A DNA stretch of 64,000 nucleotides, taken from assembly GCA_963809875.1 (NCBI GenBank), contig CAWELC010000009.1, forward strand, positions 124,001 through 188,000. The letters are read 5' to 3'. The first letter of the stretch is position 1, and the number at the start of each line of letters is the position of its first letter. This document shows, piece by piece, positions 9,506-18,717 of the stretch. The notes beneath the pieces are model-generated. The model was not told the origin of the DNA. It searched no databases and saw nothing but the letters and a program-made list of their open reading frames with translations. The DNA comes from JAFGAS01 sp963809875 (GTDB taxonomy: Bacteria; Desulfobacterota; Zymogenia; Zymogenales; Zymogenaceae). The position numbers were made by a program, and so were the translations under genes.

Positions 9506-9540
9506 TGAGACATCCATTATAGTGCGCAATCAGGATTCCC

Positions 9541-10575
9541 GTGGTGAAAAAGATCCTCGTTCTTTTCATCGTGATACTTGCCGCGGCGCTGGCCGCCATT
9601 CCTTTCTTCATGCCGGGCGACGAGCTTCTCGGGGCCGGCGCCACATTTCCCCACCCCCTCTACAGCGGGATGTTCGATGCGTACTACCGGCTCACCGGCG
9701 TAAAGATCAACTACGAGGGGATCGGCTCGGGCGGGGGGATCCAGCAGCTCCTCAAGAAGTCCATCGATTTCGGCGGGACGGAGATACCGATCGGGGACGG
9801 AAGCGCCGGGCGTATCGTTCACATCCCGATCGCCGTGGGCGGAGTCGCCGTCACCTATAACCTGCCCGAGCGGCCGCCCATGAGATTTTCCCGCAGCCTC
9901 CTGGCGGATATCTTTCTCGGCCGGGTGACCGCATGGAACGATCCGGCCGTGGCCCGCGACAACCCGGGAATAAGGCTTCCCGATCTTCCCATTATCGTGG
10001 TCTATCGGTCCGATGGGAGCGGCACCAACGCCCTTTTCACCACCTACCTGTCTCTGGCGGACCCCGGCTTCAGCAAAAAGGTGGGGGCGGGGCTTTCGGT
10101 CACGTGGCCGGTGGGCGTCGGGGCCAAGGGGAATGGAGGGGTTGCCGGACTGATCAAAAACATAACCGGGAGCATCGGCTACCTGGAGCTCGCCTACGCG
10201 TTGACCGCCGATCTGCCGAAGGCCGCCGTCGAAAACAAATCGGGCGAATTCGTCACGCCGAGCCTCGCCTCGACGGGGGTATGCGCCGACGTGGATATTC
10301 CCGATGACACGCGGATCCTGCTGGTGGATACAAAGGAGCCGGGAGGATACCCGATATCCGGGCTCACCTGGCTTATCCTTTTTAAAAATCTCGATGAGCG
10401 GGGAATGTCCAGCGAAAAGGCCCGCGCGCTGGTCGATCTTCTCTGGTGGATGACTCACGACGGGCAGAACTACTGCAAGCCCCTCGAATACGCGCCGCTT
10501 CCCGCCGACGTGGTCAAGAAGGCCGAGCGTATTATCGAATCGGTTACCTATGAGGGGCTGCCCGTGGGGCGATGA
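9541..10575 (+). CDS. pstS: PstS-like phosphate-binding protein, without pstCAB
   Basis: Periplasmic substrate-binding protein of the phosphate ABC-importer family (344 residues). An N-terminal signal segment (residues 1-22) precedes the typical opening GAGATFPHPLYSGMF. Phosphate-binding segments follow: GIGSGGGIQQ, DFGGTEIPI, YRSDGSGTNALFT and GAKGNGGVAG. Start GTG 9541 (or the next codon, GTG 9544) follows AGGA at 9532-9535. The usual pstC, pstA, pstB and phoU do not follow; the next elements are a terminator and tRNA genes. It may serve a permease encoded elsewhere, or support the Na/Pi system upstream (inference). Confidence 0.85.
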   Translation: MVKKILVLFIVILAAALAAIPFFMPGDELLGAGATFPHPLYSGMFDAYYRLTGVKINYEGIGSGGGIQQLLKKSIDFGGTEIPIGDGSAGRIVHIPIAVGGVAVTYNLPERPPMRFSRSLLADIFLGRVTAWNDPAVARDNPGIRLPDLPIIVVYRSDGSGTNALFTTYLSLADPGFSKKVGAGLSVTWPVGVGAKGNGGVAGLIKNITGSIGYLELAYALTADLPKAAVENKSGEFVTPSLASTGVCADVDIPDDTRILLVDTKEPGGYPISGLTWLILFKNLDERGMSSEKARALVDLLWWMTHDGQNYCKPLEYAPLPADVVKKAERIIESVTYEGLPVGR

Positions 10576-10626
10576 GACGCGGAGTCTCTCCAGGTTACGG
10601 CAGTACGGGTATCTACGTTTAAAAGA

Positions 10627-10656
10627 AAACGGCCCCTTCATCCGAAGGGGCCGTTT
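10627..10656. terminator. Bidirectional intrinsic terminator
   Basis: A 13-bp perfect stem (10627-10639 with 10644-10656, loop ATCC), with A tract before and T tract after. It can end both the plus-strand pstS-like transcript and the minus-strand tRNA transcript. Confidence 0.85.
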
Positions 10657-10665
10657 CTTGTATTC

Positions 10666-10743
10666 TGGCGGGAGCGACGAGGCTCGAACTCGCGACCTCC
10701 GGCGTGACAGGCCGGCGTTCTAACCAAACTGAACTACGCCCCC
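10666..10743 (-). tRNA. tRNA-Asp (anticodon GTC)
   Basis: The acceptor stem GGGGGCG pairs with CGCTCCC, anticodon loop CTGTCAC closes on CCGGC/GCCGG, the T-arm has TTCGAGC, and CCA is encoded. 78 nt with an 18-nt D-arm. Confidence 0.93.
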
Positions 10744-10855
10744 GATTCGTTTTCTTTCCGGTCTGACTCTCAAGGCCCTGAAGGTACGGGAAAGCGCGCC
10801 GCCGACTCTCTCCCCCCCGCCTCCCTTTCTTCCACCCGATCACGCACGCAGTATT

Positions 10856-10931
10856 TGGTAGGCGGAACAGGGTTTGAACCTGTGACCCCCGGCTTGTAAG
10901 GCCGGTGCTCTCCCAACTGAGCTACCCGCCC
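10856..10931 (-). tRNA. tRNA-Val (anticodon TAC)
   Basis: Acceptor GGGCGGG pairs with TCCGCCT (two G-T wobbles); D-arm GCTCAGTTGGGAGAGC; anticodon loop CTTACAA; T-loop TTCAAAC; encoded CCA. It is transcribed ahead of the tRNA-Asp gene, probably as one transcript. Confidence 0.94.
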
Positions 10932-10955
10932 CTGGGTCCTGCCGTAAGAACTATA

Positions 10956-10984
10956 ATAATCTCACGAGGTCACGCGGTTGTCAA
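10956..10984 (-). promoter_or_regulatory. Predicted promoter of the tRNA-Val/tRNA-Asp pair
   Basis: On the minus strand, TTGACA (10979-10984), 17-bp spacer, GATTAT (10956-10961), placed just upstream of tRNA-Val. Confidence 0.6.
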
Positions 10985-11130
10985 GAAAAAATAGGATGGC
11001 CGACCAAAAAGCGCGCTACACCGCCGGGCCCTGATGAGGGCAACGGGATAAGGAAAGGGCCGTTGTTCAGTGACGAGCCCCGCGCCGGATCGTCGACCCG
11101 GGGCCCGGAGACAGGGGAAGATAAACGAAC

Positions 11131-11157
11131 GGGGCATCGCCCGTGTGGGGATGCCCC
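11131..11157 (-). terminator. Probable intrinsic terminator of lon
   Basis: Inverted repeat GGGGCATC (11131-11138) with GATGCCCC (11150-11157). In the minus direction it is followed by the T-rich GTTCGTTTATCTT. It lies about 45 bp beyond the lon stop. Confidence 0.65.
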
Positions 11158-11202
11158 GAATTGAACGGGGACGATGAAGCCCCCGGATAGGTCTTTGACT
11201 TG

Positions 11203-13653
11203 TCAGTGGGCAGCGACGCGCTCTTCCCGGGAGGGCTCGACGTCCTTGACGAACTCCCGCTCCTTTTCTTCTTTGTTCTTCCTGAAGAACTCGTCCGGGT
11301 CGTCCAGAACGAGGGCCTTTCTCAATACCTCATCCATATGGTCGGCGAAGATGATCCTGAGCGATTTTTTGATTCGGTCGGGCACGTCTTCGAGGTCCTT
11401 CTGGTTTTCGGCGGGTATGATGACCTGTTTGATGCCGCCCCGGTTTGCCGCAAGGAGCTTTTCCTTGAGGCCGCCGATGGGAAGCACCCGCCCTCTGAGG
11501 GTAATCTCGCCGGTCATGGCCAAGTCGCGCCTGACCTTTATCTTGGTGAGGGCCGAGGCGATGGCGGTGGCCATCGTGATCCCTGCCGACGGACCGTCTT
11601 TGGGGATGGCGCCCTCGGGGACGTGGATGTGCAGGTCGATGTTCTGGTAAAAGTCACGCTCCAGGCCAAGCTCGTCGGCGCGGCTGCGCACGTAGCTCAT
11701 GGCCGCCTGCGCACTCTCCTGCATGACCTCGCCGAGTTTTCCGGTGATGGTAAGCTTTCCCTTTCCCGGAACCACGCTCACCTCGATGGTGAGGAGCTCA
11801 CCGCCGACCTCGGTCCAGGCCATACCGGTGGCAATGCCGACCGTATCCTCTTCCTCGAGCTTGCCGTAGCGAAATCTCGGGACACCGAGGTATTTTCTGA
11901 CCTTGTTCGGGGTGATGTCAATCGTGTATTCCGGCCCGTACTTGACGACTTCCTTGGCGACCTTGCGGCAGATGGATCCGATCTCGCGCTCCAGGTTACG
12001 CACGCCTGACTCGCGGGTATAGTTCCTGATAACCGCCAGCATCGCCTTATCGGAAAACGAGATGCTGTTTTCCTTCAACCCGTTTTCAGCCGCCTGTTTC
12101 TTGACCAGGAACCGCTGGGCGATGTTGAGCTTCTCAAGCTCCGTGTAGCTGTCGATCTGGATGATCTCCATCCTGTCCTGCAGGGGGCGGGGAATGTTGT
12201 GCAGCATGTTTGCCGTCGTGATAAACATTACCTTTGAAAGATCATAGTCCAGGTCGAGGTAGTGGTCGTTGAACGTGTTGTTCTGCTCGGGGTCCAGGAC
12301 CTCCAACAAGGCCGCCGACGGATCACCCCGGAAGTCGGTGCTCATCTTGTCTACCTCGTCCATGAGGTAGACCGGATTGGAGGATTTGGACTTTCTCAGG
12401 TACTGGATGATCTTGCCGGGGAGCGCGCCGATATAGGTGCGGCGATGCCCCCTGATTTCGGCTTCGTCACGGACGCCGCCGAGGGAAAGCCTCACGAAGT
12501 TGCGTCCGGTGGCCCGGGCGATCGACTTGCCCAACGAGGTCTTACCGACACCCGGAGGGCCGACGAAGCAAAGGATGGGGCCCTTCATATCCTGTTTGAG
12601 GTGCTTGACCGCGAGGTACTCGAGGATCCTCTCCTTCGGCTTCTTGAGGCCGTAGTGATCCTCCTCGAGGATCCGGGTGGCCTCGTCTATATCCAGCTTG
12701 TCCTCGGAGTATTCGTTCCAGGGCAGTGCGAGTATCCAGTCGAGGTAGTTTCTGATGACCGTGGCTTCCGCGCTCATGGGCGACATCATCTTAAGCTTCT
12801 TGAGCTCTTTCTCGGCCCGGTCCCGCGCCTCGGGGGAAAGTTTTTTCTTCTTGATCTTGTCCTCGATCTCCTTGATCTCGGTCTTGAACTCGTCTTTCTC
12901 GCCAAGTTCCTTCTGGATGGCCCTCATCTGCTCGTTGAGGTAGTATTCCTTCTGGGTCCGTTCCATCTGTTTCTTGACGCGGTTCTTGATCCGACGCTCG
13001 ATCTGGAGGATCTCTATCTCGCTCTGCATGAAGGAGAGGACTTTTTCAAGCCGCTCGGCGGCGCTCTCCAGCTCAAGCACCGACTGTTTTTCATCGAGCT
13101 TCAGGTTGAGGTGCGTGATGATCGTATCGGCCAGCCGCGACGGCTCGTTGATCGACGCCACCGAGAGGATCATCTCGGGCGGTATCTTTCGGTTGAGCTT
13201 GGCGTAGGTCTCAAACGTCCCGTTGATGGACCGCACCAGCGCCTCCCTCTCGGGAGTCATCTCGTTATCCTCGACGATCGGCTGAGCGTCCACCAGGAAA
13301 TACTCTTCGTTGGGTACAAATCGTTTGATCCGGGCCCTCTGCTTGCCCTCGACGAGGACCTTTACCGTCCCGTCAGGGAGCCTCAAGAGCTGGATGATGA
13401 CACCCACCGTTCCCACCGAATAGATCTGGTCCGGGGTGGGTTCGTCCATCTTCGCGTTATGCTGGGCCGAAAGAAGGATGCTCTTGTCGGCGGCCATCGC
13501 CGATTCAAGGGCGTTGATCGATTTCTTCCTTCCCACGAAAAGGGGGACAACCATATGCGGAAAGATGATAATATCCCGGAGCGGCAGAAGAGGGATTAGA
13601 TTCTCGCCCTGCACGTCATGGGACAGGTCATCTTTTTCGTTCTTGAAAAACAT
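11203..13653 (-). CDS. lon: ATP-dependent protease Lon
   Basis: Cytoplasmic AAA+ serine protease that removes misfolded and regulatory proteins. It has the N-terminal LON substrate domain (LLPLRDIIIFPHMVVPLFVG), a charged coiled-coil middle (about 190-310), Walker A GPPGVGKTS (about 368), Walker B VYLMDEVDKM, and a C-terminal protease domain with catalytic Ser in PKDGPSAGITM and Lys in GLKEKLLAA. The 816-residue length is normal. It is the last gene of the minus-strand tig-clpP-clpX-lon block, about 40 bp after clpX, and is probably co-transcribed, in keeping with a joint stress role. No heat-shock element was recognised. Confidence 0.97.
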   Translation of the reverse strand: MFFKNEKDDLSHDVQGENLIPLLPLRDIIIFPHMVVPLFVGRKKSINALESAMAADKSILLSAQHNAKMDEPTPDQIYSVGTVGVIIQLLRLPDGTVKVLVEGKQRARIKRFVPNEEYFLVDAQPIVEDNEMTPEREALVRSINGTFETYAKLNRKIPPEMILSVASINEPSRLADTIITHLNLKLDEKQSVLELESAAERLEKVLSFMQSEIEILQIERRIKNRVKKQMERTQKEYYLNEQMRAIQKELGEKDEFKTEIKEIEDKIKKKKLSPEARDRAEKELKKLKMMSPMSAEATVIRNYLDWILALPWNEYSEDKLDIDEATRILEEDHYGLKKPKERILEYLAVKHLKQDMKGPILCFVGPPGVGKTSLGKSIARATGRNFVRLSLGGVRDEAEIRGHRRTYIGALPGKIIQYLRKSKSSNPVYLMDEVDKMSTDFRGDPSAALLEVLDPEQNNTFNDHYLDLDYDLSKVMFITTANMLHNIPRPLQDRMEIIQIDSYTELEKLNIAQRFLVKKQAAENGLKENSISFSDKAMLAVIRNYTRESGVRNLEREIGSICRKVAKEVVKYGPEYTIDITPNKVRKYLGVPRFRYGKLEEEDTVGIATGMAWTEVGGELLTIEVSVVPGKGKLTITGKLGEVMQESAQAAMSYVRSRADELGLERDFYQNIDLHIHVPEGAIPKDGPSAGITMATAIASALTKIKVRRDLAMTGEITLRGRVLPIGGLKEKLLAANRGGIKQVIIPAENQKDLEDVPDRIKKSLRIIFADHMDEVLRKALVLDDPDEFFRKNKEEKEREFVKDVEPSREERVAAH

Positions 13654-13692
13654 TGTATGCGTTCTCCTCGTATTCGATTGGTCTCGGCTATG

Positions 13693-14940
13693 TCAAGCCG
13701 ATTTCTCGTAGAGTATAATCGGGTTTTCCTTTTTCATGATCACGCCCTCGTTGATGATGCACTCCTTGATGTTCTTCTGAGAAGGGATCTCATACATCAG
13801 GTCGAGCATGATATTCTCCATGATGGAGCGAAGGCCCCGGGCTCCCGATCCCCGCTCGATGGCGAGCTTTGCGATCGACGCAAGCGCCCCGTCGGTGAAT
13901 CGAAGCTTAACCTTCTCGAAATCAAACAATTTCTGGTATTGCTTGACGAGAGCATTCTTCGGAGCCGTGAGAATCTTGATAAGCGCGTCCTCCGACAAAT
14001 CGGTGAGGGACGCGATAACCGGGAGCCGTCCCACAAATTCGGGGATGAGCCCGTATTTAATCAGGTCCTGAGGCTGCACCTGTGTCAGGGTGGCGCCTAT
14101 ATCCATCTCTTTTTTCTTCTTGATCTCCGCGCCGAAGCCCAGGGTCTTGGAGTGGAGACGCCGCTCGACGATCCTTTCCAGCCCCGTAAACGCACCGCCG
14201 CAGATAAACAGGATATTGGTCGTGTCGACGGGGAGGAACTCCTGCTGGGGATGCTTCCTGCCCCCCTTGGGCGGTACATTGGCAATCGTGCCCTCAATGA
14301 TCTTGAGGAGGGCCTGCTGTACCCCCTCCCCCGAGACATCCCGGGTGATGGAAGGGTTCTCGCTCTTGCGGGAGATCTTGTCCACCTCGTCGATATAGAC
14401 GATGCCCCGCGAGGCCTTTTCAATGTCGTAGTCGGACGCCTGCAGAAGGTTGAGGATGATGTTTTCCACGTCCTCTCCGACATAACCGGCCTCGGTGAGG
14501 CTTGTGGCGTCGGCAATAGTGAAGGGCACCTTCAGGAACTTCGCGAGCGTCTGAGCCAGGAGCGTCTTTCCCGACCCGGTTGGGCCCAGGAGCAGGATGT
14601 TGCTCTTCTGAAGCTCTATTTCACCGCTCTTGGTGTCACAGTCGATCCGCTTATAGTGGTTGTGGACAGCCACCGAGAGGATCTTCTTTGCCCACTCCTG
14701 GCCGATGACGTACTGATCGAGGAACTCCTTTATTTCGACCGGCTTGGGAATCTCGGAGCGGGTTCGGGAGAGCTCCTCACGCTCGTATTCCTCGGCAATG
14801 ATATCGTTGCAGAGCTCGACGCATTCGTCACAAATAAAGCTCGTCGGGCCCGCGATTAGTTTCTTCACGTCTTTCTGGTTCTTACCGCAGAACGAGCAGA
14901 ACATCCCTCGCTCGCGATCCTTCTCTCTGAAATCGTCCAT
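13693..14940 (-). CDS. clpX: ATP-dependent Clp protease ATP-binding subunit ClpX
   Basis: Unfoldase that feeds substrates to ClpP. The N-terminal C4 zinc domain is intact (CSFCGKN and CDECVELC). The AAA+ core has Walker A GPTGSGKT, Walker B VYIDEVDKI, a pore loop with GYVGED, and the ClpP-docking IGF-type loop (TLGFGAEIKKK). ATG 14940 is chosen because AGGAAGAAGGG precedes it at good spacing and the family N-terminus begins there; this gives 415 residues. It lies between clpP (about 90 bp upstream) and lon. Confidence 0.97.
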   Translation of the reverse strand: MDDFREKDRERGMFCSFCGKNQKDVKKLIAGPTSFICDECVELCNDIIAEEYEREELSRTRSEIPKPVEIKEFLDQYVIGQEWAKKILSVAVHNHYKRIDCDTKSGEIELQKSNILLLGPTGSGKTLLAQTLAKFLKVPFTIADATSLTEAGYVGEDVENIILNLLQASDYDIEKASRGIVYIDEVDKISRKSENPSITRDVSGEGVQQALLKIIEGTIANVPPKGGRKHPQQEFLPVDTTNILFICGGAFTGLERIVERRLHSKTLGFGAEIKKKKEMDIGATLTQVQPQDLIKYGLIPEFVGRLPVIASLTDLSEDALIKILTAPKNALVKQYQKLFDFEKVKLRFTDGALASIAKLAIERGSGARGLRSIMENIMLDLMYEIPSQKNIKECIINEGVIMKKENPIILYEKSA

Positions 14941-15031
14941 AAGTATACCCTTCTTCCTTTTGTCTATCGCCCGACGCGCCACCGTGCGACCGATTCGCGC
15001 CGCGGCGCCGCGTCATCCCGTTTGCTTCGGG

Positions 15032-15616
15032 TTACTTTCTCTTTGCGATAACCTCGTCGACCAGCCCGTATTCTTTCGCCTGATCGCCGGTCATGAAAAA
15101 ATCACGATCGGAATCGGCGGTCACCCGCTCAATGGGTTGCCCGGAGTGCCTGGCGAGGATCTGGTTGAGCTCCTCTTTGACCCGAAGGATTTCCCGGGCG
15201 TGGATGTCTATATCCGAAGCCTGTCCCTCAAAGCCCCCCATCACCTGGTGGATGAGAATGCGCGCGTGCGGCAGCGCATAACGTTTTCCCTTTGCACCGG
15301 CCGCCAGCAGGACCGCGCCCATAGACGACGCCTGTCCGATACAGATGGTGGAGACGACGGGCTTGATGTACTGCATGGTGTCATATATAGCCAGGCCCGC
15401 CGTCACGACACCGCCGGGAGAGTTGATATAGATACTGATGTCTTTGTCGGGATCTTCGGCCTCAAGAAAGAGCATCTGGGCGATGATGACGTTTGCGACG
15501 TCATCGTTTATGGGAGTACCCAGGAATATCACCCGATCCTTGAGGAGCCTGGAGTAAATATCAAACGCCCGCTCTCCGCGTCCGTCCTGTTCCACCACTA
15601 TAGGGATGAGGGCCAT
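15032..15616 (-). CDS. clpP: ATP-dependent Clp protease proteolytic subunit ClpP
   Basis: Serine peptidase forming the tetradecameric barrel that partners with ClpX. Catalytic Ser is in GQASSMGAVLLAAG, His in ARILIHQVMGG, and Asp in the DRDFFM segment. The 194-residue length is standard. The start ATG begins MALIPIVVEQ. Downstream of tig and upstream of clpX on the minus strand, the usual order in many Proteobacteria. Confidence 0.97.
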   Translation of the reverse strand: MALIPIVVEQDGRGERAFDIYSRLLKDRVIFLGTPINDDVANVIIAQMLFLEAEDPDKDISIYINSPGGVVTAGLAIYDTMQYIKPVVSTICIGQASSMGAVLLAAGAKGKRYALPHARILIHQVMGGFEGQASDIDIHAREILRVKEELNQILARHSGQPIERVTADSDRDFFMTGDQAKEYGLVDEVIAKRK

Positions 15617-15905
15617 GAGCTATCCTTCTTACCTATTGGAAAAGGGGGCAGATCATCGGGGTGTCTTCACCCACCCATGAAGCATACCCCCTTATCAATA
15701 AGATAATGCTCTCTGACGATTTCGTCAAGTCGGGGATTTACTTTGGATCCTCGACGGTCGTCTTTCGCAATAAAATCCCGGTTTCCGCCTGCGCGATCTT
15801 GAAAAGTGGCGCGCGGCGCCGATCCTTTATCCCCGTCGGGAGATCAGTCCCCTCTGCTTTAAGGGAGAACGGTGGGGCGGAATTCCTTTCGCGGCAAGAT
15901 CATCA

Positions 15906-17240
15906 CTACCCGGTCTCTTCCGCTTCCGTTGTATCCTGAAATTCCTTCGATAATTTCTTCACTTCTTTTATTGTAACAAGCTTTGTCAGAAAATCAAGGG
16001 TTTTTTCCTCGGTCATCCGGGAGGTCAGGTCGTCCCACGCGTCGTTTTTATCGTACCGTTTCTTTATATCCTCGTATTTCATCCGGAGTGACTGGGCGTC
16101 GTTCTTGAGGCGCTCCTCTGCCTCTTCCCTGGTCGTCGAGATGGACTCCTTCTTGGCGATCTCCTCCAGGATCAAGCGTGCCTTTACCTCGTACTCCGCC
16201 CGGGGCCGTACGGTGGCCAGCATATCGTCGGGCTTTGCCTCCATCATCTCCAGCGAGAGTCCCTGGGAGCGCAGCCGCATTTCCGTGTCTCTGATGATAT
16301 CCATGCTCTGGGCCTCGACGAGGGACCGGGGAGCCTCGATGGGGTGTTTTTCGACGAGCTTCTTTATAACGCGCCGGCTAACCGCCTGGTCCTCGCGCTT
16401 GGCGGCCGCCTCTTCGAGTCGCTTCTTGACGTCTTCTTTCAGCGCCTTGAGGTTTTCGAACTCGCCGACGTCCTTGGCGAACTCGTCGTCGATCTCGGGA
16501 ACCTTCTTGATCCTGATCTCTTTGATATCGACCTCAAACTGGACCCGCTTTCCCGCGAGGTCTTTCGTGTGATAGTCAGCGGGAAACTCGACATCGAAGC
16601 TGAGGTGCCGGCCGGCCTTTTCACCGATCAGGTTTTTCTCGAAGTCCTCGATGAACCTGCCGGCGCCGATCTCGACGGGGTAGTTTTCGGCCTTTGCGTC
16701 CTTGATGGTCTTTCCGCCGATCGATCCCTCAAAGCTGACGGTGACGATGTCGCCCTTCTGGATGGGGCGGTCGTCTTCTTCCTTTTCGAGGGTCGAGTGA
16801 TTATCTGCAAGCCGCGTGAGAAACGCGTCGATCTCTTTCTTATCGATATCGACCTTCAGCCGCTCGACCTGGATTGCCTTGTAGTCGGCAAGCTCGACCG
16901 CCGGGGCCACCTCGACCGCCGCCGAATAGGTAAATTCCTCGTTTTCGACGGCACCCTTGGTGTCGACTTCGGGATACGATACGGGACGGATGTCGACCTC
17001 GGCCAGCGCCTTGGAATAAGAATCACCGAAGAGCTTTTCGGTGACGTCGGCGTTTACCTGGTCCTTGAAAATGGATCTCAGGACGTCGCGGGGAATCTTG
17101 CCGGGCCTGAACCCCTTTACCTTCGCCTTTTTGCTGAGGGCGACGTAGGCGTCCTCCACGGCTGAATTCACGACATCCCGGGGAATGGTGACGGTAATCT
17201 TCTTTTTGACGCTCGATACGTCTTCTACAGTGACCTTCAT
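15906..17240 (-). CDS. tig: Trigger factor
   Basis: Ribosome-bound chaperone and prolyl isomerase (444 residues). The N-terminal ribosome-docking signature is present (VKGFRPGKIPRDV, about 38-50); the FKBP-type PPIase domain spans about 150-245 (GDIVTVSFEGSIGGK, ... AGRHLSFDVEFPADY); the long helical C-terminal chaperone arms follow. A 289-bp gap separates it from clpP; nothing coding is seen there. It heads the tig-clpP-clpX-lon block. Confidence 0.96.
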   Translation of the reverse strand: MKVTVEDVSSVKKKITVTIPRDVVNSAVEDAYVALSKKAKVKGFRPGKIPRDVLRSIFKDQVNADVTEKLFGDSYSKALAEVDIRPVSYPEVDTKGAVENEEFTYSAAVEVAPAVELADYKAIQVERLKVDIDKKEIDAFLTRLADNHSTLEKEEDDRPIQKGDIVTVSFEGSIGGKTIKDAKAENYPVEIGAGRFIEDFEKNLIGEKAGRHLSFDVEFPADYHTKDLAGKRVQFEVDIKEIRIKKVPEIDDEFAKDVGEFENLKALKEDVKKRLEEAAAKREDQAVSRRVIKKLVEKHPIEAPRSLVEAQSMDIIRDTEMRLRSQGLSLEMMEAKPDDMLATVRPRAEYEVKARLILEEIAKKESISTTREEAEERLKNDAQSLRMKYEDIKKRYDKNDAWDDLTSRMTEEKTLDFLTKLVTIKEVKKLSKEFQDTTEAEETG

Positions 17241-17296
17241 GGGAATGAACTCCTGATCGTATGACGGTTATGAGTGCGGAATGACGGGGTGGAGGG

Positions 17297-17381
<85 letters not shown>

Positions 17382-17404
17382 AATAGGGCGGAACGTTAAA
17401 AAAA

Positions 17405-17480
17405 TGGTGGGCCATCTAGGGATCGAACCTAGGACCTACTGATTAAGAGTCAGTTGCTCTACCAATTGAGCTAATGGCCC
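17405..17480 (-). tRNA. tRNA-Lys (anticodon CTT)
   Basis: Acceptor GGGCCAT pairs with ATGGCCC; D-arm GCTCAATTGGTAGAGC; anticodon loop CTCTTAA; T-loop TTCGATC; encoded CCA. Followed by tRNA-Leu and then tig, probably in one transcript. Confidence 0.95.
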
Positions 17481-17506
17481 ACTGAAGTATTTACCCGTAT
17501 CTTGAA

Positions 17507-17535
17507 AAACTAACATGCGGGGGAAATATTGTCAA
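17507..17535 (-). promoter_or_regulatory. Predicted promoter of tRNA-Lys/tRNA-Leu (and possibly tig)
   Basis: Minus strand TTGACA (17530-17535), 17-bp spacer, TAGTTT as a weak -10 (17507-17512), directly upstream of tRNA-Lys. Confidence 0.4.
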
Positions 17536-17880
17536 GATGATTTTTGGGAATTGAAAGAGGTATTAGAAGGGGTTTTCCGACGATCAGGAAGGGTTGTCTT
17601 ATTTTATGTTACTTATGTAACGAAGAAAGGGATGACAGAGAGGAAGATACTGTCGGTAGGTTTTGAGTGGCCGGGGGATTTCAAGGTGCAGCCGCGCTTT
17701 CTCGTAAAGTCGTTTCTCATTACATACTTACCAGCGGGTTGTCTTGAAAAAGCCCGTGATCGTCGATGTGCAGAATCACGTCCCGCCGCCCAAATTAACG
17801 AGAGCCGCCCCTGGAATAGCCCGGTAGTTGCCCTCGATTAGCGCTCCGGTCGTTTGCTGAGATTTTGCCCCTGCCTTCTC
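17536..17880. other. Intergenic stretch without supported gene
   Basis: A 108-codon plus-strand frame (17515-17841) exists but has no family resemblance or ribosome-binding site. The first half is AT-rich and includes the inverted repeat GTTACTTATGTAAC near 17609. Nothing else is seen. Confidence 0.35.
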
Positions 17881-18504
17881 CTACTTCCCCGGCCGATAGA
17901 TGACGTGGCGGCACCGATCGTCTCCCCTGGCGATGCAGAGGGTTTCCTCGATTCTCAGGTCCTGCCCGACGATCCACCGGGCGATGGCGTGGGAAAAACC
18001 GGTGCCGGCGTTACATATCGCCACGCCCGTCTTCAGCCCACGGCACCAGTAGCAGGGAGAGAGCTCGATGACGTACCCCTCGTCGTTCTCGTAGCAGGTA
18101 TAGATATCGCCGAATAGCTGTTCCGCCGCCACGAACATGATCCCCTGCAGCCTGACAAACTCGTCAAAGAGCCGCTCCGGAGTGCGCTCGTCGGGCATTA
18201 TGCCGTCGATGTTGAGGAGGGAGGGGAACTGTTCCAGGATGATCTCAAAGGACCGCTTGCCCAGCTGGAAGGTGATGCTCTTTGAACCCCGCTCGCCCAG
18301 GACCTCGATGAATCCCGACATAAGCCGCGTGAAGTCCTCGGAGGTCTGCTCCAGCACGAGGTTATTGGGCGGGTAGTTACCGATGTATTTTTGGAGCTTA
18401 GCGTAGTTCAGGATGGAGTTGAGCCCGTTGAGCCCGAGTATCTCCTCTGCCGACATCAGGCCAAGATAGAATATTTGATTCGGAAGTTTCTCCTTCAGGG
18501 GCAT
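17881..18504 (-). CDS. V4R-domain (4-vinyl-reductase-like) protein
   Basis: A 207-residue cytoplasmic protein with a C-terminal V4R-type small-molecule/metal-binding module: CYWCRGLKTG (about 152-161), then the closing EETLCIARGDDRCRHVIY, which resembles the family's E-x-x-C-...-GD-x-x-C ending. The N-terminal half is helical, as in other V4R sensors. V4R domains bind hydrocarbons or tetrapyrrole-like ligands in other proteins; the ligand here is unknown. It is preceded by an A/T-rich gap with a strong hairpin that separates it from the decarboxylase upstream. Two more V4R-like genes lie at 33.3 and 41.5 kb. Confidence 0.65.
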   Translation of the reverse strand: MPLKEKLPNQIFYLGLMSAEEILGLNGLNSILNYAKLQKYIGNYPPNNLVLEQTSEDFTRLMSGFIEVLGERGSKSITFQLGKRSFEIILEQFPSLLNIDGIMPDERTPERLFDEFVRLQGIMFVAAEQLFGDIYTCYENDEGYVIELSPCYWCRGLKTGVAICNAGTGFSHAIARWIVGQDLRIEETLCIARGDDRCRHVIYRPGK

Positions 18505-18659
18505 GGTAATCTCCTTTTAACGCGCACCGTGTTATCGCCGGGATACGCGAGGGACGTTACTGTGCATGCATGTTGGAGATATTGGGAATGTGGCCGAAAC
18601 TATATCATATGCATTAAAAAATGTAAAAAAAATTTTCCAACTATTTTTCGATACATAAT

Positions 18660-18690
18660 AAGGCAGGCGATGTACCGCATCGCCTGCCTT
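18660..18690 (-). terminator. Strong hairpin downstream of decarboxylase gene
   Basis: A 13-bp perfect stem (18660-18672 with 18678-18690, loop TACCG). On the minus strand it is followed by TATTATGTAT, a moderate T-rich tail. It probably terminates the decarboxylase transcript. Confidence 0.65.
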
Positions 18691-18717
18691 ACTCTGTACC
18701 ATAACCCTGCGCTGTCC

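Noticed and set aside
12262..13599. 445-codon plus-strand frame over lon
   Set aside because: Antisense to Lon; composition-driven open frame.
17515..17841. 108-codon plus-strand frame after the tRNA genes
   Set aside because: No family resemblance, no ribosome-binding site, overlaps promoter-like AT-rich DNA.
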